Shown: positions 9,001 to 18,376 of the stretch, piece by piece
How the letters are laid out: every line of letters begins with the position of its first letter
Position numbering within the stretch: position 1 is the first letter of the stretch
Source of the DNA: G963704535 sp963704535
GTDB lineage: Bacteria > Chloroflexota > Chloroflexia > Chloroflexales > Roseiflexaceae
DNA length: 64,000 nt
Assembly: GCA_963704535.1 (NCBI GenBank)
Contig: OY969916.1
Span: forward strand, 3,100,001-3,164,000
Direction: 5' to 3'
Notes under the pieces: model-generated
Databases searched by the model: none
What the model was told of the DNA's origin: nothing
Seen by the model: only the letters and a program-made list of their open reading frames with translations
Position numbers and translations under genes: made by a program

Positions 9001-11093
9001 AGCAAGCATAAAGGCCACGCGCTCGACCGGATAGGTCGGATCGAGGGGCACATAGGCGCCGCCGGCCTTCAGCACCCCCAATAGCGCGATCAGCAGCACC
9101 GCCGAGCGCTCCATATACAGGCCCACCAGCACATCTGGACCTACACCGAGGCGCCGTAGCTGTTGCGCCACCTGCTCGGCCCGCTGATCCAACTCGCGAT
9201 AAGTCAGCCGCTGCTCGGCGAACTCCGCCGCAATCGCCACCGGGGTTCGCCGGGCCTGTGCCTCGAACAACTGGTGGACACACGCTCCTGCCGGGTATTC
9301 TGCGCGTGTCTGGTTCCACTCGACCAGGATGCGCCGGCGCTCGGCTACATCCAGGAATGTCAGCCTCGCGATCGACTGATCCGGATTCTGCGCGCCCGCC
9401 AGTAACAGATTCTGAAAATGGCGCACCAACTGGCCGATCGTCCCGGCATCGAACAGGTCGGTATTGTACTCAAACTTGCCCTGGAGGCCCTGCGCGGTTT
9501 CGGTCATTTCCAGGGTCAGGTCGAATTTGGCTGTGCCGTTCTCGATCGGCAGCGACTGAGTGTCCAGCCGCGAGCGCGGCGCGGGCGACAGCTCGGCGCT
9601 GGAGCGCGGTTCGTTATGCAGAATGAACAGCACCTGGAACAGTGGGTGCCGGCTGAGATCGCGCTCGATCTGCAGCGCCTCGATCAGCCGTTCGAGTGGC
9701 ATCTCCTGGTGCATATATGCATCCAGGGTCGTCCGCCGGAGGCGTTGCAGCAACTGGCGAAACGACGGGGCGCCGGATAGATCGGCACGCAGCACCAGCG
9801 TATTGATGAAGCAGCCGATCAGCCCTTCCAGCTCGGTGCGCGTACGATTGGCGATCGGCGTGCCGATCAGGATATCGGTCTGCTGGGTGTAACGATAAAG
9901 CAAGCTGGCGAACCCCGCCAGCAGGATCATAAACAGCGTTACCTGCTCGGCGTGACCCAGGCGTCGCAACACGTCGGTGAGGGCGGGGTCCAAGATGAAC
10001 GTCTGAGTCGCCCCACGGTAGGTCTGAACAGGCGGGCGAGGATAATCGATGGGCCAGGGCAAAGCGTGGGGCGCGCCGCGCAACTGTTGAGTCCAATAGG
10101 CCAGCAGGCGATCCAGCGCCTGGCCTTGCAGCCACTGTCGCTGCCAATAGGCAAAGTCGGCGAACTGGATCGCCAGCTCGGGCAGCGACGCTGGCTGATC
10201 GCGCGCAAAGGCATTATAGAGCAAAATGATTTCGTGCCGGAACACCTCGGTGGACCATCCATCGGCAACAATATGATGCACCAGCAGCAGCAAGATACAT
10301 GTTTCCTCGTCCAACTGCACCAGCGTGGTGCGGAGCAGCGGGCCGCGTGCCAGGTCGAAGGGGCTGGTCAGGGCATGCTGCAACAGCTTCTGGGCCTGCT
10401 GCTGGCGCTCGGCAAGGGGCATGGCCCGCAGATCCGCGATCGGCATCGTGATCGCCAGCGCCGGGAGGATGACCTGCACCGGGCGGCCATCCTGGCTTGG
10501 GAAAATCGTCCGGAGTGCTTCATGGCGGCGAACGATCTCATTCAGGGCACGCTCCAGCGCGCCGGTATCGAGATCACCTATCAACTGGACGGCAGCGAAG
10601 ATCGTATATGCGGCGGTGTGCTCGGCCAGTTGGTCGAGAAACCAGAGGCGCTCCTGTGCAAACGAAAGCGGCAGGGGCCGATCGCGTGCGATCGGCTGGA
10701 TTGGGGGCGGCGCACCGGCCTGGCTGGCCTCATGCAGCCTTTCAAGCTGCCCGGACATCCCAGCGACAGTTGGGGTCTCGAACAGCGTCTGCAAGGGCAG
10801 TTCGACCTGGAAAGCATCGCGCACGCGCGCGATCAGCTGCGTACCCAGCAGCGATTGCCGCCCATCTCGAAGAAGTTATCGTGCGCCTGCACCTGCTCGA
10901 CGCCCAGGACATCGGCCCATATCCCTGCTAATAGCCCTTCGATATATGCAAGGCACTCGGCTTTCGTGCCGCTGTGGCCGGTATCGGCCCAATCCGGCGG
11001 TAGCACATCGTCGGCAGGAATAATCGAATATTGTTTAGCGCTGGATACAACGACCTTGTATGTCGTCGTATCGGTCTGGCTGCTGTGCGTCAT
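6065..11093 (-). CDS. NRPS: MbtH-like/PCP-C-A(Gly)-PCP-E, with two frameshifts
   Basis: Starts at the ATG at 11093, behind a GGAGGA ribosome site. The first ~50 residues look MbtH-like (YKVVVSSAKQYSIIP, PPDW, ECLAYIE) and run straight into a PCP (GIWADVLGVEQVQAHDNFFE). Then C (HHIVADGWS), A (YTSGSTGSPKG), PCP (VLGGDSLL) and an epimerisation-type domain. Pocket residues D-I-L-Q-L-G-L-I-W-K match the glycine code exactly. The reading frame breaks at about 10854 (one base short in the PCP, at the serine codon of GGNSLLGTQ) and at about 8460 (one base short inside the A domain, before LLQAGGRLWNLYGPTE). Sequence continues perfectly in the shifted frame both times. The E domain has NHLICDA in place of HHxxxDG. 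Its stop codon is contributed by the adjoining insertion sequence. Confidence 0.9.
7856..7936. repeat. In-frame palindrome inside the Gly adenylation domain
   Basis: Tandem GAGGATA-type units on one side and their imperfect inverse (ATCTTCTATCTTCAATCC) on the other, around a short loop. It is translated in frame as a low-complexity EDRGLKIEDS...LSSILYPLSS insertion shortly before the FLKQQLPDYM motif. The same peptide wording recurs in the Orn-like A domain at 57.5 kb. Confidence 0.8.
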
Positions 11094-11145
11094 GCCGTCC
11101 TCCAGACTACAGGAGCCTGGCGCTGCTCGGCTCCGACCGGGCGAA

Positions 11146-12159
11146 CTACAACGTTGTGATCGCCTGGCGCAGGTGTCCCCAGGCTTGCTGCTCAGTATCG
11201 ACGATGCTAAGAATCCGGTCTTGAATTCGTGGCGCCAACAGGCTGGCTGGTCTCGTGTAGAGGAAAGCCTTGACAATCAAATTGGCGGTAATGGCCCAGG
11301 TATTTGCGGCCTGGTCGAATAGGCCGATCGACGTATCAAGCACTTCTCGATTGAGTTGGCTCTGCAAATGTTGCAGGCAGCTGATGAACAGCCGGCGCGG
11401 ATACACAACATCCATCAGGACCTGATAATACAGAGTTCGCGCCACAAACTCCAGCTTGCGCTCGTCCAGAGTCACCGACCAGCGACCGATCGCTTCAGCG
11501 AGGCCACGACCGGCGGCTACGCTCGATTCCATCAATGATGGTGTGTGCGGTGCCGCGTTCTGATACATAAGATCTGTATTTTCTGCGATAGCGCCGACAA
11601 GCACCTGAAACGACAGATCAGGGCGGTCGAAAAATCGCAACGCCCACCAAGCATTGATTTCATCGGCCATGGCGCTGCTGCGAGATCGCTGTAGATCCTG
11701 GATCGTGATAGTGCCATCGTAGTCAATATCGCTAATATAGGCACTCTCATGGTCATAACCCACCACTGTTAAAGGATGGTGCCCATGATGGATGCGATAG
11801 TGCTCTTTTAAGTAGGGTAGATCATACATATCGACATGGACTACCTGAGGCTCATTCCGGTCAATATAGTTCTGCGTAAGCTGCCACGCTACGGCTGGGT
11901 CAGCTTCTTCGGATTGATTGAGATCGACGCCCAGATATCGCCTGGTTTTCTCGCCCGAGAACGTCACACCAAAGAGCTGAATAACCGGCGGGTCGTCGGG
12001 CGAGCGGATCAGCTCCTTAAATGCTATTTGTGGCTGACCGGATAATACACAGACGAGAGCCTCGTTTAGATCGCACCATGCATAATAGCGCAGCAGGCTT
12101 GCCAGGGTAGAGCAGAGACAATGTTTGCCGGGCACGCGCTGATAGGCGATTTGTTTCAT
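11146..12159 (-). CDS. BtrH-like protein (butirosin biosynthesis protein H N-terminal domain family), copy 1
   Basis: 337 residues. The N-terminal region has the arrangement of the BtrH family and its papain/C39-like fold: a cysteine in VPGKHCLCSTLASLLRYY, a histidine in HHPLTVVGYD and an acidic DIDYDG. In butirosin biosynthesis BtrH transfers an acyl group from a carrier protein to the aminoglycoside, so an acyl-transfer step from a PCP is the likely role by family; the acceptor is unknown. It is followed 52 bases later by the MbtH/PCP-led NRPS, whose N-terminal PCP is an obvious candidate donor. Two paralogues lie at 26908 and 28071; copy 3 shares the YQRVPGKHC opening with this one. Confidence 0.75.
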   Translation of the reverse strand: MKQIAYQRVPGKHCLCSTLASLLRYYAWCDLNEALVCVLSGQPQIAFKELIRSPDDPPVIQLFGVTFSGEKTRRYLGVDLNQSEEADPAVAWQLTQNYIDRNEPQVVHVDMYDLPYLKEHYRIHHGHHPLTVVGYDHESAYISDIDYDGTITIQDLQRSRSSAMADEINAWWALRFFDRPDLSFQVLVGAIAENTDLMYQNAAPHTPSLMESSVAAGRGLAEAIGRWSVTLDERKLEFVARTLYYQVLMDVVYPRRLFISCLQHLQSQLNREVLDTSIGLFDQAANTWAITANLIVKAFLYTRPASLLAPRIQDRILSIVDTEQQAWGHLRQAITTL

Positions 12160-12215
12160 ATGTTCCGATCTGTACTCATTAAGGCAGATACAACATGCCG
12201 GGTATTGTCAACCCG

Positions 12216-12845
12216 CTAAAGTTGGGAGGTTTTCGCGGCAGTTTCTATAATGATTTGCTGAACTTCGTGATTTAGCTGCTCGGCCGGCGCGCTTCCGTCG
12301 AGGACCGTGAAGGCGTAATCGTGCTGGCGGCTTAAATAATACGCCCGCGCTTTTTGTAGCGATTCGAGCGTTTCGTGGTCGCCTAGTCTGCGCTCACTTT
12401 TCTGAATCCGCCCGAAGCAGACCTCAGGCGGAACATCCAGAAAAAAAGAGATATCAGGCTTGGGCAGTGCGGGGTTGATCACCCGCACCCAGTTTTTATG
12501 CTTCTGCGTAATCGAAGAGAATGCGTCGAATGTCTCGACATAGCGGTCGAAGATGATACTCTTGCCGGCCGCCAGCGCCGGGTGGATATGATCGCGCAGT
12601 TTCATCTCGATATGAAAAGCCTCTTTGAGGAATGCGATATCGGACACCGGCACCATCAAACCGTGATCGATCATGTACTGGCGTGCCTTGCCGACGATCT
12701 CGGTCGCCTCTGCTTTGGTTGGCTCTGTATGGAACCGGATAAACTCGGTGGGCATGTTATGTCGATTTATCCACGCGCCGGTCAGCCGCACCTGTGTTGT
12801 TTTCCCGGAGCCATCCAGGCCCGCGAAGCAAATGATCATCCGCAT
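12216..12845 (-). CDS. Thymidylate-kinase-like P-loop kinase
   Basis: 209 residues with the P-loop GLDGSGKTTQ at the N terminus, the FDRYVETFDAF motif (DRY/DR signature of dTMP and deoxynucleoside kinases) and an LDVPPEVCFGRI segment resembling the LID-region strand. Length fits a dTMP kinase. Its place inside a biosynthetic operon, between a nucleotidyltransferase and a BtrH-like gene, suggests a specialised substrate, not housekeeping dTMP synthesis, but that is inference. The start ATG has only a weak purine-rich stretch upstream. Confidence 0.75.
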   Translation of the reverse strand: MRMIICFAGLDGSGKTTQVRLTGAWINRHNMPTEFIRFHTEPTKAEATEIVGKARQYMIDHGLMVPVSDIAFLKEAFHIEMKLRDHIHPALAAGKSIIFDRYVETFDAFSSITQKHKNWVRVINPALPKPDISFFLDVPPEVCFGRIQKSERRLGDHETLESLQKARAYYLSRQHDYAFTVLDGSAPAEQLNHEVQQIIIETAAKTSQL

Positions 12846-12866
12846 CTTGTTTCTCGTCGTTGATCG

Positions 12867-12965
12867 GAGACTGTCTGAAAAGGTCGATTTGCCGCTCGAA
12901 GTCCGTGGTATAAAGGGGTTCTTGAGGGGGCAGCCCCCTCAAACTCCCCCTTTTCAGACAGTCTC
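12867..12965. repeat. Intergenic palindromic repeat (family B)
   Basis: Ends in perfect 17-base inverted repeats (GAGACTGTCTGAAAAGG and its inverse) and contains an inner TTGAGGGGGCAGCCCCCTCAA hairpin. It fills the gap between the kinase and nucleotidyltransferase genes. Relatives are at 15371, 21539 and 29119. It could act as a transcription-attenuating hairpin, but no T-tract is evident. Confidence 0.9.
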
Positions 12966-12979
12966 TCAGATAGATGTCG

Positions 12980-14086
12980 CTACAGAAACAGCCCGCGCCG
13001 ATCCTTGCTCTGGAGCCGCTCTCGCATCGTGCCCTTCCAATAGCCCAGGGTCTGGTCGCTCATCTGCCAACTCGCCAGCCAGGAATCGGCCACCGGAGCG
13101 GTGAGTCCTAGCCTACCGCATAGGTCGGCTTGAAACACTCGTTCGGTATGTTTGAGTACCCACAGAATCGGTTTGGCGATCGAATACCGGTCGATCAGGG
13201 CGGCGAGTTTGTCGCGATCGATGTCGTTGTGCCGCTCAAGGACTAAAAGGTAGACATCGATAAACTTTGAGAGACTCACATCGTTTCCATCTTTTATGCC
13301 ATAGCTTTCTACCCAGGCTTCCTTAAAAAGATGCAATGCCGTGTAGATCAGCTGGTACTCGGGATCAAGGCAGGATATCTCGCGCGCTTTCAGATCATCG
13401 GCCTGCATCGTCGTGCGGGTGGCCAGCGCCTCCTCAACCGGGATCTTATACTGGGCCTTAAACCAGGTCAGGCTGCACCCAACATCGATATAGACCGATT
13501 GAATCAGTGGATCAGGATGCCGCCGCACGAACTCGGGCATATAGCCGGGCACCATAGCGTAGAGCCGTTTGACCTGCTGCGATACCTCGACAATACTTTG
13601 CGTTGCCGGGTCGAAATGGCCATTGACATAGCCCAGCCCGCCGAGAACGCCGGCTACCCGGTGTTTATCGACCGGCGCCACGATGATATCAATATCACTG
13701 GTTTTGCGAACATGTAATGATCGGTAGATCAACTGATCCAGGACATAGCCCTTGGTGACGACGTATGGTATGCCTTGGGCCTGGAATGCGTCGATGATCT
13801 CCTGTATGATCGCGTACCCGGCCTCCAGCACATGCCGATTCACACTGAGGGTCGTCAAAAGAACTTCTTGAATCTCAGGCGGGATGACGTCTATCAGGTG
13901 GTGATGGCGCAGCGTATGAGCCAGCAATGGCAGCATTCGATGTCTCAGGGCCTGGTGGAGCACTTCACCCCAGTGGAGGGAGCTGTCCTCAAGCAGCTCT
14001 CGCACCATATGGTCGCCAATCTGGCCCTGGAAGAGAGGGGCGCACCGTTCTAACAGAATCCATTCTTTTGAAAGCTCCTCGCCCAT
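12980..14086 (-). CDS. Nucleotidyltransferase family protein (NTP_transf_5-like)
   Basis: About 368 residues. The KGYVLDQLIYRSLHVRKTSD segment followed by IDIIV is the signature of the uncharacterised nucleotidyltransferase family NTP_transf_5, with the paired aspartates of the polymerase-beta fold. Members are known to occur in NRPS and lasso-peptide gene clusters, where they may add a nucleotide to a product. No substrate can be read here. Start chosen at the ATG 14086 (AGAGG seven bases upstream); 14092 is an in-frame alternative. Confidence 0.75.
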   Translation of the reverse strand: MGEELSKEWILLERCAPLFQGQIGDHMVRELLEDSSLHWGEVLHQALRHRMLPLLAHTLRHHHLIDVIPPEIQEVLLTTLSVNRHVLEAGYAIIQEIIDAFQAQGIPYVVTKGYVLDQLIYRSLHVRKTSDIDIIVAPVDKHRVAGVLGGLGYVNGHFDPATQSIVEVSQQVKRLYAMVPGYMPEFVRRHPDPLIQSVYIDVGCSLTWFKAQYKIPVEEALATRTTMQADDLKAREISCLDPEYQLIYTALHLFKEAWVESYGIKDGNDVSLSKFIDVYLLVLERHNDIDRDKLAALIDRYSIAKPILWVLKHTERVFQADLCGRLGLTAPVADSWLASWQMSDQTLGYWKGTMRERLQSKDRRGLFL

Positions 14087-14114
14087 CGGCATACCTCTAA
14101 ACCCAATACCTTTC

Positions 14115-14315
14115 AAAGCGGATGAACAGGTTGGATGAAGTTATTCTTGAGGGGCGACCCCTCAAACTCCCCCTTTTTTACGCGGATGAACAGGTTGGAT
14201 GGAGTTATTCTTGAGGGGCGACCCCTCAAACTCCCCCTTTTTTATGCGGATGAACAGGTTGGATGAGGTTATTCTTGAGGGCCGGCCCCTCAGACTCCCC
14301 TTTTTTCACGTGGAG
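14115..14315. repeat. Three tandem ~63-bp repeats with a hairpin core
   Basis: The unit GGATGAACAGGTTGGATG followed by TTATTCTTGAGGGGCGACCC and CTCAAACTCCCC occurs three times with a period of about 62-65 bases. The core TTGAGGGGCGACCCCTCAA is a perfect hairpin shared with family B and with the repeats at 55370-55620. It sits between the phosphotransferase and nucleotidyltransferase genes. Confidence 0.88.
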
Positions 14316-15355
14316 AGTTCCATGCACTTCAGGTCGATACAGGCGGCGGTGATACGTTGGAAGTTGTTGTACCAGACATCGGCGGGCACGCTATGATACC
14401 ACTGGAAAATCGGGACGAACAGTGTTTTAATGACCGCGCGCCGGTAGTCGTCGAAGCTCTGCTCAAGCGGGTAGCTGATATTGTGGCGAGCAAGCTCCTG
14501 TTGATGCACAACGATGAGTTCCTGCTCAAGCGCGCGACGCTGATCGGGGAAATAGCGCAGCGCCAGCATATAGGCCAGATCCTCCATCGGGTTGCCGGCC
14601 GTCCAATCAGACCAATCGACAAATACGACCTGATCGTCTATGTTCCGTGGATACAGCACGTTGCCGAAATGAGCATCGCCGTGGACGAGCGTCCTGGTTC
14701 GCGGCCAGTTGCTGTTCCAGCCGGCCTGGAGCGCCGCCAGTGCCCAATCGTACATCGCTTTCTGGTGGCCATTGAACCAGGCAGCCATATGCTGTGCAAA
14801 AGCCTCGTACATGCGCGTGATATCGGTAGCTGGGGCGGTATCGACGCCTGGCGCATACTGCGCGAGCGCCGGCTTCTCCCACCAGAAAGCATGGAACGCC
14901 GCCAGCTTTTGTACGGCGCGCCGACACTGGTCAAGCGAAGGAGCGAGCGGGTAGCTGGCGTGCAGATCCGTATGGGTGGCCCCCAGGTGCGCCAACACAA
15001 TCGCACTCAGGTTCTGGCCGGGATGGTAGACCGCCTCCAGGCAAGCCGGGGCCGGCGAAGGCCGCGTTTGTGGGGCGATCAGCGTATAAAAGTCGACCTC
15101 GCGCCGGTTGTCGATGGTATGTACCTGTGGCTTACTGAGCTTCAGGAATAGCTCATGGCGATCGGTTGCCGCCGGGCCGATTTGTATGTCCAGCTCAAGC
15201 GTGGCGATGTAGGAAACAAGCGTGATCGCCTTGATCTTCCGCTGAACACGCACAACCTCACCGCCAACGAACAGTTTGTTGGCGTGCAAGAGCTGGGTGC
15301 ATTTCTTCTGATTGTACGTGTTGAGCAGCGCAAGTATCTGTGCTTCCGGGTTCAT
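14306..15355 (-). CDS. APH/phosphotransferase-superfamily protein, second copy
   Basis: About 349 residues. The Brenner motif LVHGDAHFGNVLYP and the downstream VFVDWSDW carry the catalytic Asp and metal-binding Asp of the aminoglycoside-phosphotransferase/ecdysteroid-kinase superfamily. LFLKLSKP in the N-terminal lobe provides the ATP-site lysine. It shares only the catalytic loop with the copy at 3633-4625, so this is not a recent duplication. It lies directly downstream of the trans-AT gene. A tailoring or self-resistance phosphorylation is inferred from context. The start ATG follows AGGTGG; GTG at 15358 is an alternative. Confidence 0.82.
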   Translation of the reverse strand: MNPEAQILALLNTYNQKKCTQLLHANKLFVGGEVVRVQRKIKAITLVSYIATLELDIQIGPAATDRHELFLKLSKPQVHTIDNRREVDFYTLIAPQTRPSPAPACLEAVYHPGQNLSAIVLAHLGATHTDLHASYPLAPSLDQCRRAVQKLAAFHAFWWEKPALAQYAPGVDTAPATDITRMYEAFAQHMAAWFNGHQKAMYDWALAALQAGWNSNWPRTRTLVHGDAHFGNVLYPRNIDDQVVFVDWSDWTAGNPMEDLAYMLALRYFPDQRRALEQELIVVHQQELARHNISYPLEQSFDDYRRAVIKTLFVPIFQWYHSVPADVWYNNFQRITAACIDLKCMELST

Positions 15356-15370
15356 CACCCACCTGGTTGT

Positions 15371-15473
15371 TAGAGACTATACCGAAAAGGGGAAGTTTGA
15401 GGGGCGGCCCCTCAAGAACCCCTTTATACCACGGACTTCGAGCGGCAAATCGACCTTTCAGACCACCTCTTAG
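15371..15473. repeat. Intergenic palindromic repeat (family B)
   Basis: Imperfect terminal inverted repeats (AGAGACTATACCGAAAAGGG near the left end, ACCTTTCAGACCACCTCTTA at the right) around a TTGAGGGGCGGCCCCTCAA hairpin. It shares the interior ATACCACGGACTTCGAGCGG with the copy at 12867 in inverted order. It overlaps the stop codon of the trans-AT gene by a few bases. Confidence 0.85.
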
Positions 15474-16708
15474 AGTTTGAGTATTTGACTGCCGAACAAC
15501 TCGTCGAGCTTTCTTTGCTGGATCTCGCCTGGCAGATGCTTGGTCGCCAGCACCGATTGGACCATTGCGATAGCCCGATCAATCTGCGATTGATCGGGAG
15601 CCTGGCCGCTTGCCGAAAGCTCATCGTAGAGCTGTTCAACCTCTCTATAGGGCCGCACAACCTGCTCGTGATACTCAGGCCGGTTGTTATTGTAGTTCCT
15701 AGCGGTAACGGCAGTCCGCAAACAACGCTCGATCACTGCCAATGCCTGATCAGGGCCAATCACAAACGCGCGCCTTATCTCGTCCAGCATCGCATACTCA
15801 TTGAGCGAAGCAACCTGAATTGCGGTCGTGTTTTTCTTGTGCAAGAATTGGAGGACGTTCTTGGGACCAATTTCGATCGCGATACGCGCACCAGTGCCGG
15901 CAAGGTACCTGATCGACTCGCGCCATCGAACCGGGGAGACAAGCTGCGCCGATAAGTGGTGGGCCACGTTGCCGGCCGCTTCATAGGGCCGGGCGTTGTA
16001 ATTGGCAATAACCTGCACAGTGGGATCAGTGCAGGTATAGCGGCTCAACACCTCCGCCAGGGCATCGGCCGCCGGTTGCATCAGTGGCGAATGGTATGGT
16101 CCCGCCAGCTTGAGCGGGTAGACGATCGCGCCACGCTGCTCCAGGGCTTGCGCCAACCGAATGATCGCGGCCTCGGCGCCGGAGATAGAACACTGGGTCG
16201 GGCTATCATATGCCGAGACGAACACCGGCTGGCCGGTGGCATGGTGCTCGGCGCAGACCTCGTCGACAACTTCGGTCGCCAGGTTGATCACCCACATCAT
16301 CGTGCCGCGCTGCGATGCCGTCATCTCTCTGATGATCCGCCCGCGCTGGTACACTATTTCAACCGCATCGGCGAATCGGAGCGCCCCACCCGCGCATAGT
16401 GCCGCATACTCGCCCAAGCTATGCCCTAAACAAAATGTGGGGGCAAGCCCCAACTCCTGATTGAAGGCCCGTAAGATGGCGATGCAGGCGGTGAAGAGCG
16501 CCACCTGCGAGATCTCGATCCGGTTGAGCTGCGCCGTGTAGTCGCTTGAAAAGCAGATATCCGCCAGATTCAGGCGCAGCAGATCGCTTGCTTCGTCGAA
16601 AACATCCTTGACATACGGCAGACGGTCGTAGAAGCTTTTGGCCATACCTGTCTCTTGCGAACCGACACCGGGGAAGAGCAGCGCAAGTTTTGGAGCAAAT
16701 GCGTTCAT
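15470..16708 (-). CDS. Discrete (trans-acting) acyltransferase
   Basis: 412 residues. FPGVGSQETGM and the nucleophile motif GHSLGEYAAL are those of malonyl-CoA:ACP transacylase-type AT domains, standing alone as in trans-AT systems. The substrate motif region reads GPYHSPLM instead of the AFHS/YASH motifs of malonyl or methylmalonyl ATs, which agrees with an unusual extender. Zwittermicin A uses a discrete AT (ZmaF) to move aminomalonyl from its ACP. With a serine A enzyme immediately upstream (overlapping by four bases) and the rest of an aminomalonyl-ACP set at 22-24 kb, this is the likely equivalent. The C-terminal ~90 residues (after KNVLQFLHKK) are an extra helical extension without a recognised function. 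Confidence 0.85.
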   Translation of the reverse strand: MNAFAPKLALLFPGVGSQETGMAKSFYDRLPYVKDVFDEASDLLRLNLADICFSSDYTAQLNRIEISQVALFTACIAILRAFNQELGLAPTFCLGHSLGEYAALCAGGALRFADAVEIVYQRGRIIREMTASQRGTMMWVINLATEVVDEVCAEHHATGQPVFVSAYDSPTQCSISGAEAAIIRLAQALEQRGAIVYPLKLAGPYHSPLMQPAADALAEVLSRYTCTDPTVQVIANYNARPYEAAGNVAHHLSAQLVSPVRWRESIRYLAGTGARIAIEIGPKNVLQFLHKKNTTAIQVASLNEYAMLDEIRRAFVIGPDQALAVIERCLRTAVTARNYNNNRPEYHEQVVRPYREVEQLYDELSASGQAPDQSQIDRAIAMVQSVLATKHLPGEIQQRKLDELFGSQILKL

Positions 16709-18366
16709 AATGGTGGCCTATTGGCTAATGCCTGGCGGTCAATTTTTCCATTGAGCGTGAGGGGAAAGTCGCCAAGCAGCATATAGGCGTTGGGTATCAT
16801 ATAGTCAGGCAGGTAGTCCTTCAGGAACTGCCTGATCGCCTGGCCGGTCAACTGCCGGTCGTGAGTCAGAACATACGCCACAAGCTGGGGATTGAGTGTG
16901 TCGCGGTGCTTGAGCAGCACGACGGCCTGCTCGATCGAGCCATGCCTACAGAGTGTTGCTTCGATCTCGCCCAGCTCGATCCGTAGTCCCCTGATCTTGA
17001 TCTGGTCGTCGATCCGGCCCAAGTACTCGACGTTGCCGTCCTCGCGGTAGCGGGCCAGGTCGCCGGTCCTGTACAGCCGCTCTGAGATTGGAGATTGGAG
17101 ATTGGATATTGGAGATTGCGCGGCGCGCAATCTCCAATATCCAATCTCCAATCCTTCTTGCACAAAGGGGTTAGGAATGAACCGCTCGGCGGTCAGCGCG
17201 GGCCGGTTCAGATAGCCGCGCGCCAACCCGACCCCCCCGATGTAGAGTTCGCCAGTCTGCCCGATCGGCTGTAGTTCTCCATCCCGCACGATATAGAAGC
17301 TGGTGTTATCGATCGGCTTGCCGATTGGGATGCTGTCGACCGCTGTACCGATCGGGCAGTCATAGAAGCTCACATCGACCGTTGCTTCGGTTGGCCCGTA
17401 TAGATTTGTCAAACGCGCGCCGGTATCCCTGAATATGGCATAGAAGCGATTGGCTTGCGTCGGCAGAAGCGCTTCCCCGCTGCAAAACACGCGCCGCAAG
17501 CCCGATAACCGCGCGATATCCTGAGGGTCCGTGAGATAATTGAGAAATGCGTTGAGCATAGATGGCACAAAATGTATCACGCTAACCTGGTGCCGATGTA
17601 CAGCCTCGATAATCGCCTGGGGGAACTTTTCGTGTCCTGGCCCGAGCAGGCTGAGCCTGGCCCCGCTGATCGCCCACCAGAACAGCTCCCAGACTGAGAC
17701 ATCGAAGATAAACGGCGTCTTCTGGAGAATCGTATCCGCCGCACTGATCGGGTAGGTTCGCTGCATCCAATGCAGGCGATTGACCACCGATCCATGCTCA
17801 ACCATCACCCCTTTCGGCTCGCCGGTCGAGCCGGAGGTGTAGATCACATAGATCAAATCCGACGGGGTGATAGTGACATCGAGCCGATCGGTGGGCAGCG
17901 CCGAGAGCGACTGGTCCTCCAGCGCGATACGCTCGACCGCTAGGCCGGCGAGCGATGGAAGCAGCCGCTCATGGACCAGCAGGCAACCCATCCGGCTGTC
18001 CCGCACCAGGAACTCCACCCGCCTGATCGGGCTATCGACCGCGATCGGCAAATAGGCGGCCCCGCTCTTGATAATACCAAAGATGCCGATCAGCATCTCC
18101 AGGGACCGCTCGACCATGATCCCGACGATATGCTGCCGGCCAACACCCCGTGCGTGGAGGGCGTGGGCGACCTGATTCGCGCGCTCATCCAATTCCCGGT
18201 AGGTAAGGCTGCGCTCGTTCGCGAGAGCCGCCGTGTCATCGGGCGTTTTCCGCACCTGCGCCTCAAACAGCGCACATATGGTCGTGTCGTCGGGGTAGTG
18301 GGCCTGGGTCTGGTTGATTTGCCGGTAGATCGCATCGACCGCCCGCGAAGCGTCACTCGGTATCAC
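16705..18366 (-). CDS. Free-standing serine adenylation enzyme (ZmaJ-like)
   Basis: One complete A domain without PCP or C domain: YTSGSTGEPKG (A3), FDVSVWELFWW (A4), NLYGPTEATVD (A5), LYRTGDL (A7), NGKIDRQAL (A10). Pocket residues read as D-V-W-H-F-S-L-V-D-K, which is the EntF serine code. It should form Ser-AMP and load it on a carrier in trans. In zwittermicin A the stand-alone serine A protein ZmaJ loads the ACP that becomes aminomalonyl-ACP, and the same partners are present here. GTG at 18366 is chosen because GAGG lies five bases upstream; the frame is open further upstream but only within the end of the preceding gene. It is coupled to both neighbours. Confidence 0.9.
   Translation of the reverse strand: MIPSDASRAVDAIYRQINQTQAHYPDDTTICALFEAQVRKTPDDTAALANERSLTYRELDERANQVAHALHARGVGRQHIVGIMVERSLEMLIGIFGIIKSGAAYLPIAVDSPIRRVEFLVRDSRMGCLLVHERLLPSLAGLAVERIALEDQSLSALPTDRLDVTITPSDLIYVIYTSGSTGEPKGVMVEHGSVVNRLHWMQRTYPISAADTILQKTPFIFDVSVWELFWWAISGARLSLLGPGHEKFPQAIIEAVHRHQVSVIHFVPSMLNAFLNYLTDPQDIARLSGLRRVFCSGEALLPTQANRFYAIFRDTGARLTNLYGPTEATVDVSFYDCPIGTAVDSIPIGKPIDNTSFYIVRDGELQPIGQTGELYIGGVGLARGYLNRPALTAERFIPNPFVQEGLEIGYWRLRAAQSPISNLQSPISERLYRTGDLARYREDGNVEYLGRIDDQIKIRGLRIELGEIEATLCRHGSIEQAVVLLKHRDTLNPQLVAYVLTHDRQLTGQAIRQFLKDYLPDYMIPNAYMLLGDFPLTLNGKIDRQALANRPPL
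17093..17153. repeat. Perfect in-frame palindrome in the Ser adenylation enzyme
   Basis: Two 29-base arms (17093-17121 and 17125-17153) are perfect inverse copies around a three-base loop; the units are GATTGGA-like. It is translated in frame (AQSPISNLQSPISE) immediately before LYRTGDL, the same site as the insert at 996-1060, but with a different repeat sequence. Confidence 0.92.
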
Positions 18367-18376
18367 GCGCACCTCG

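Noticed and set aside
9952..11322. Long plus-strand open frame opposite the Gly NRPS
   Set aside because: Antisense shadow: the minus strand has C, A and PCP motifs throughout and the plus frame has no recognisable domain or ribosome site.
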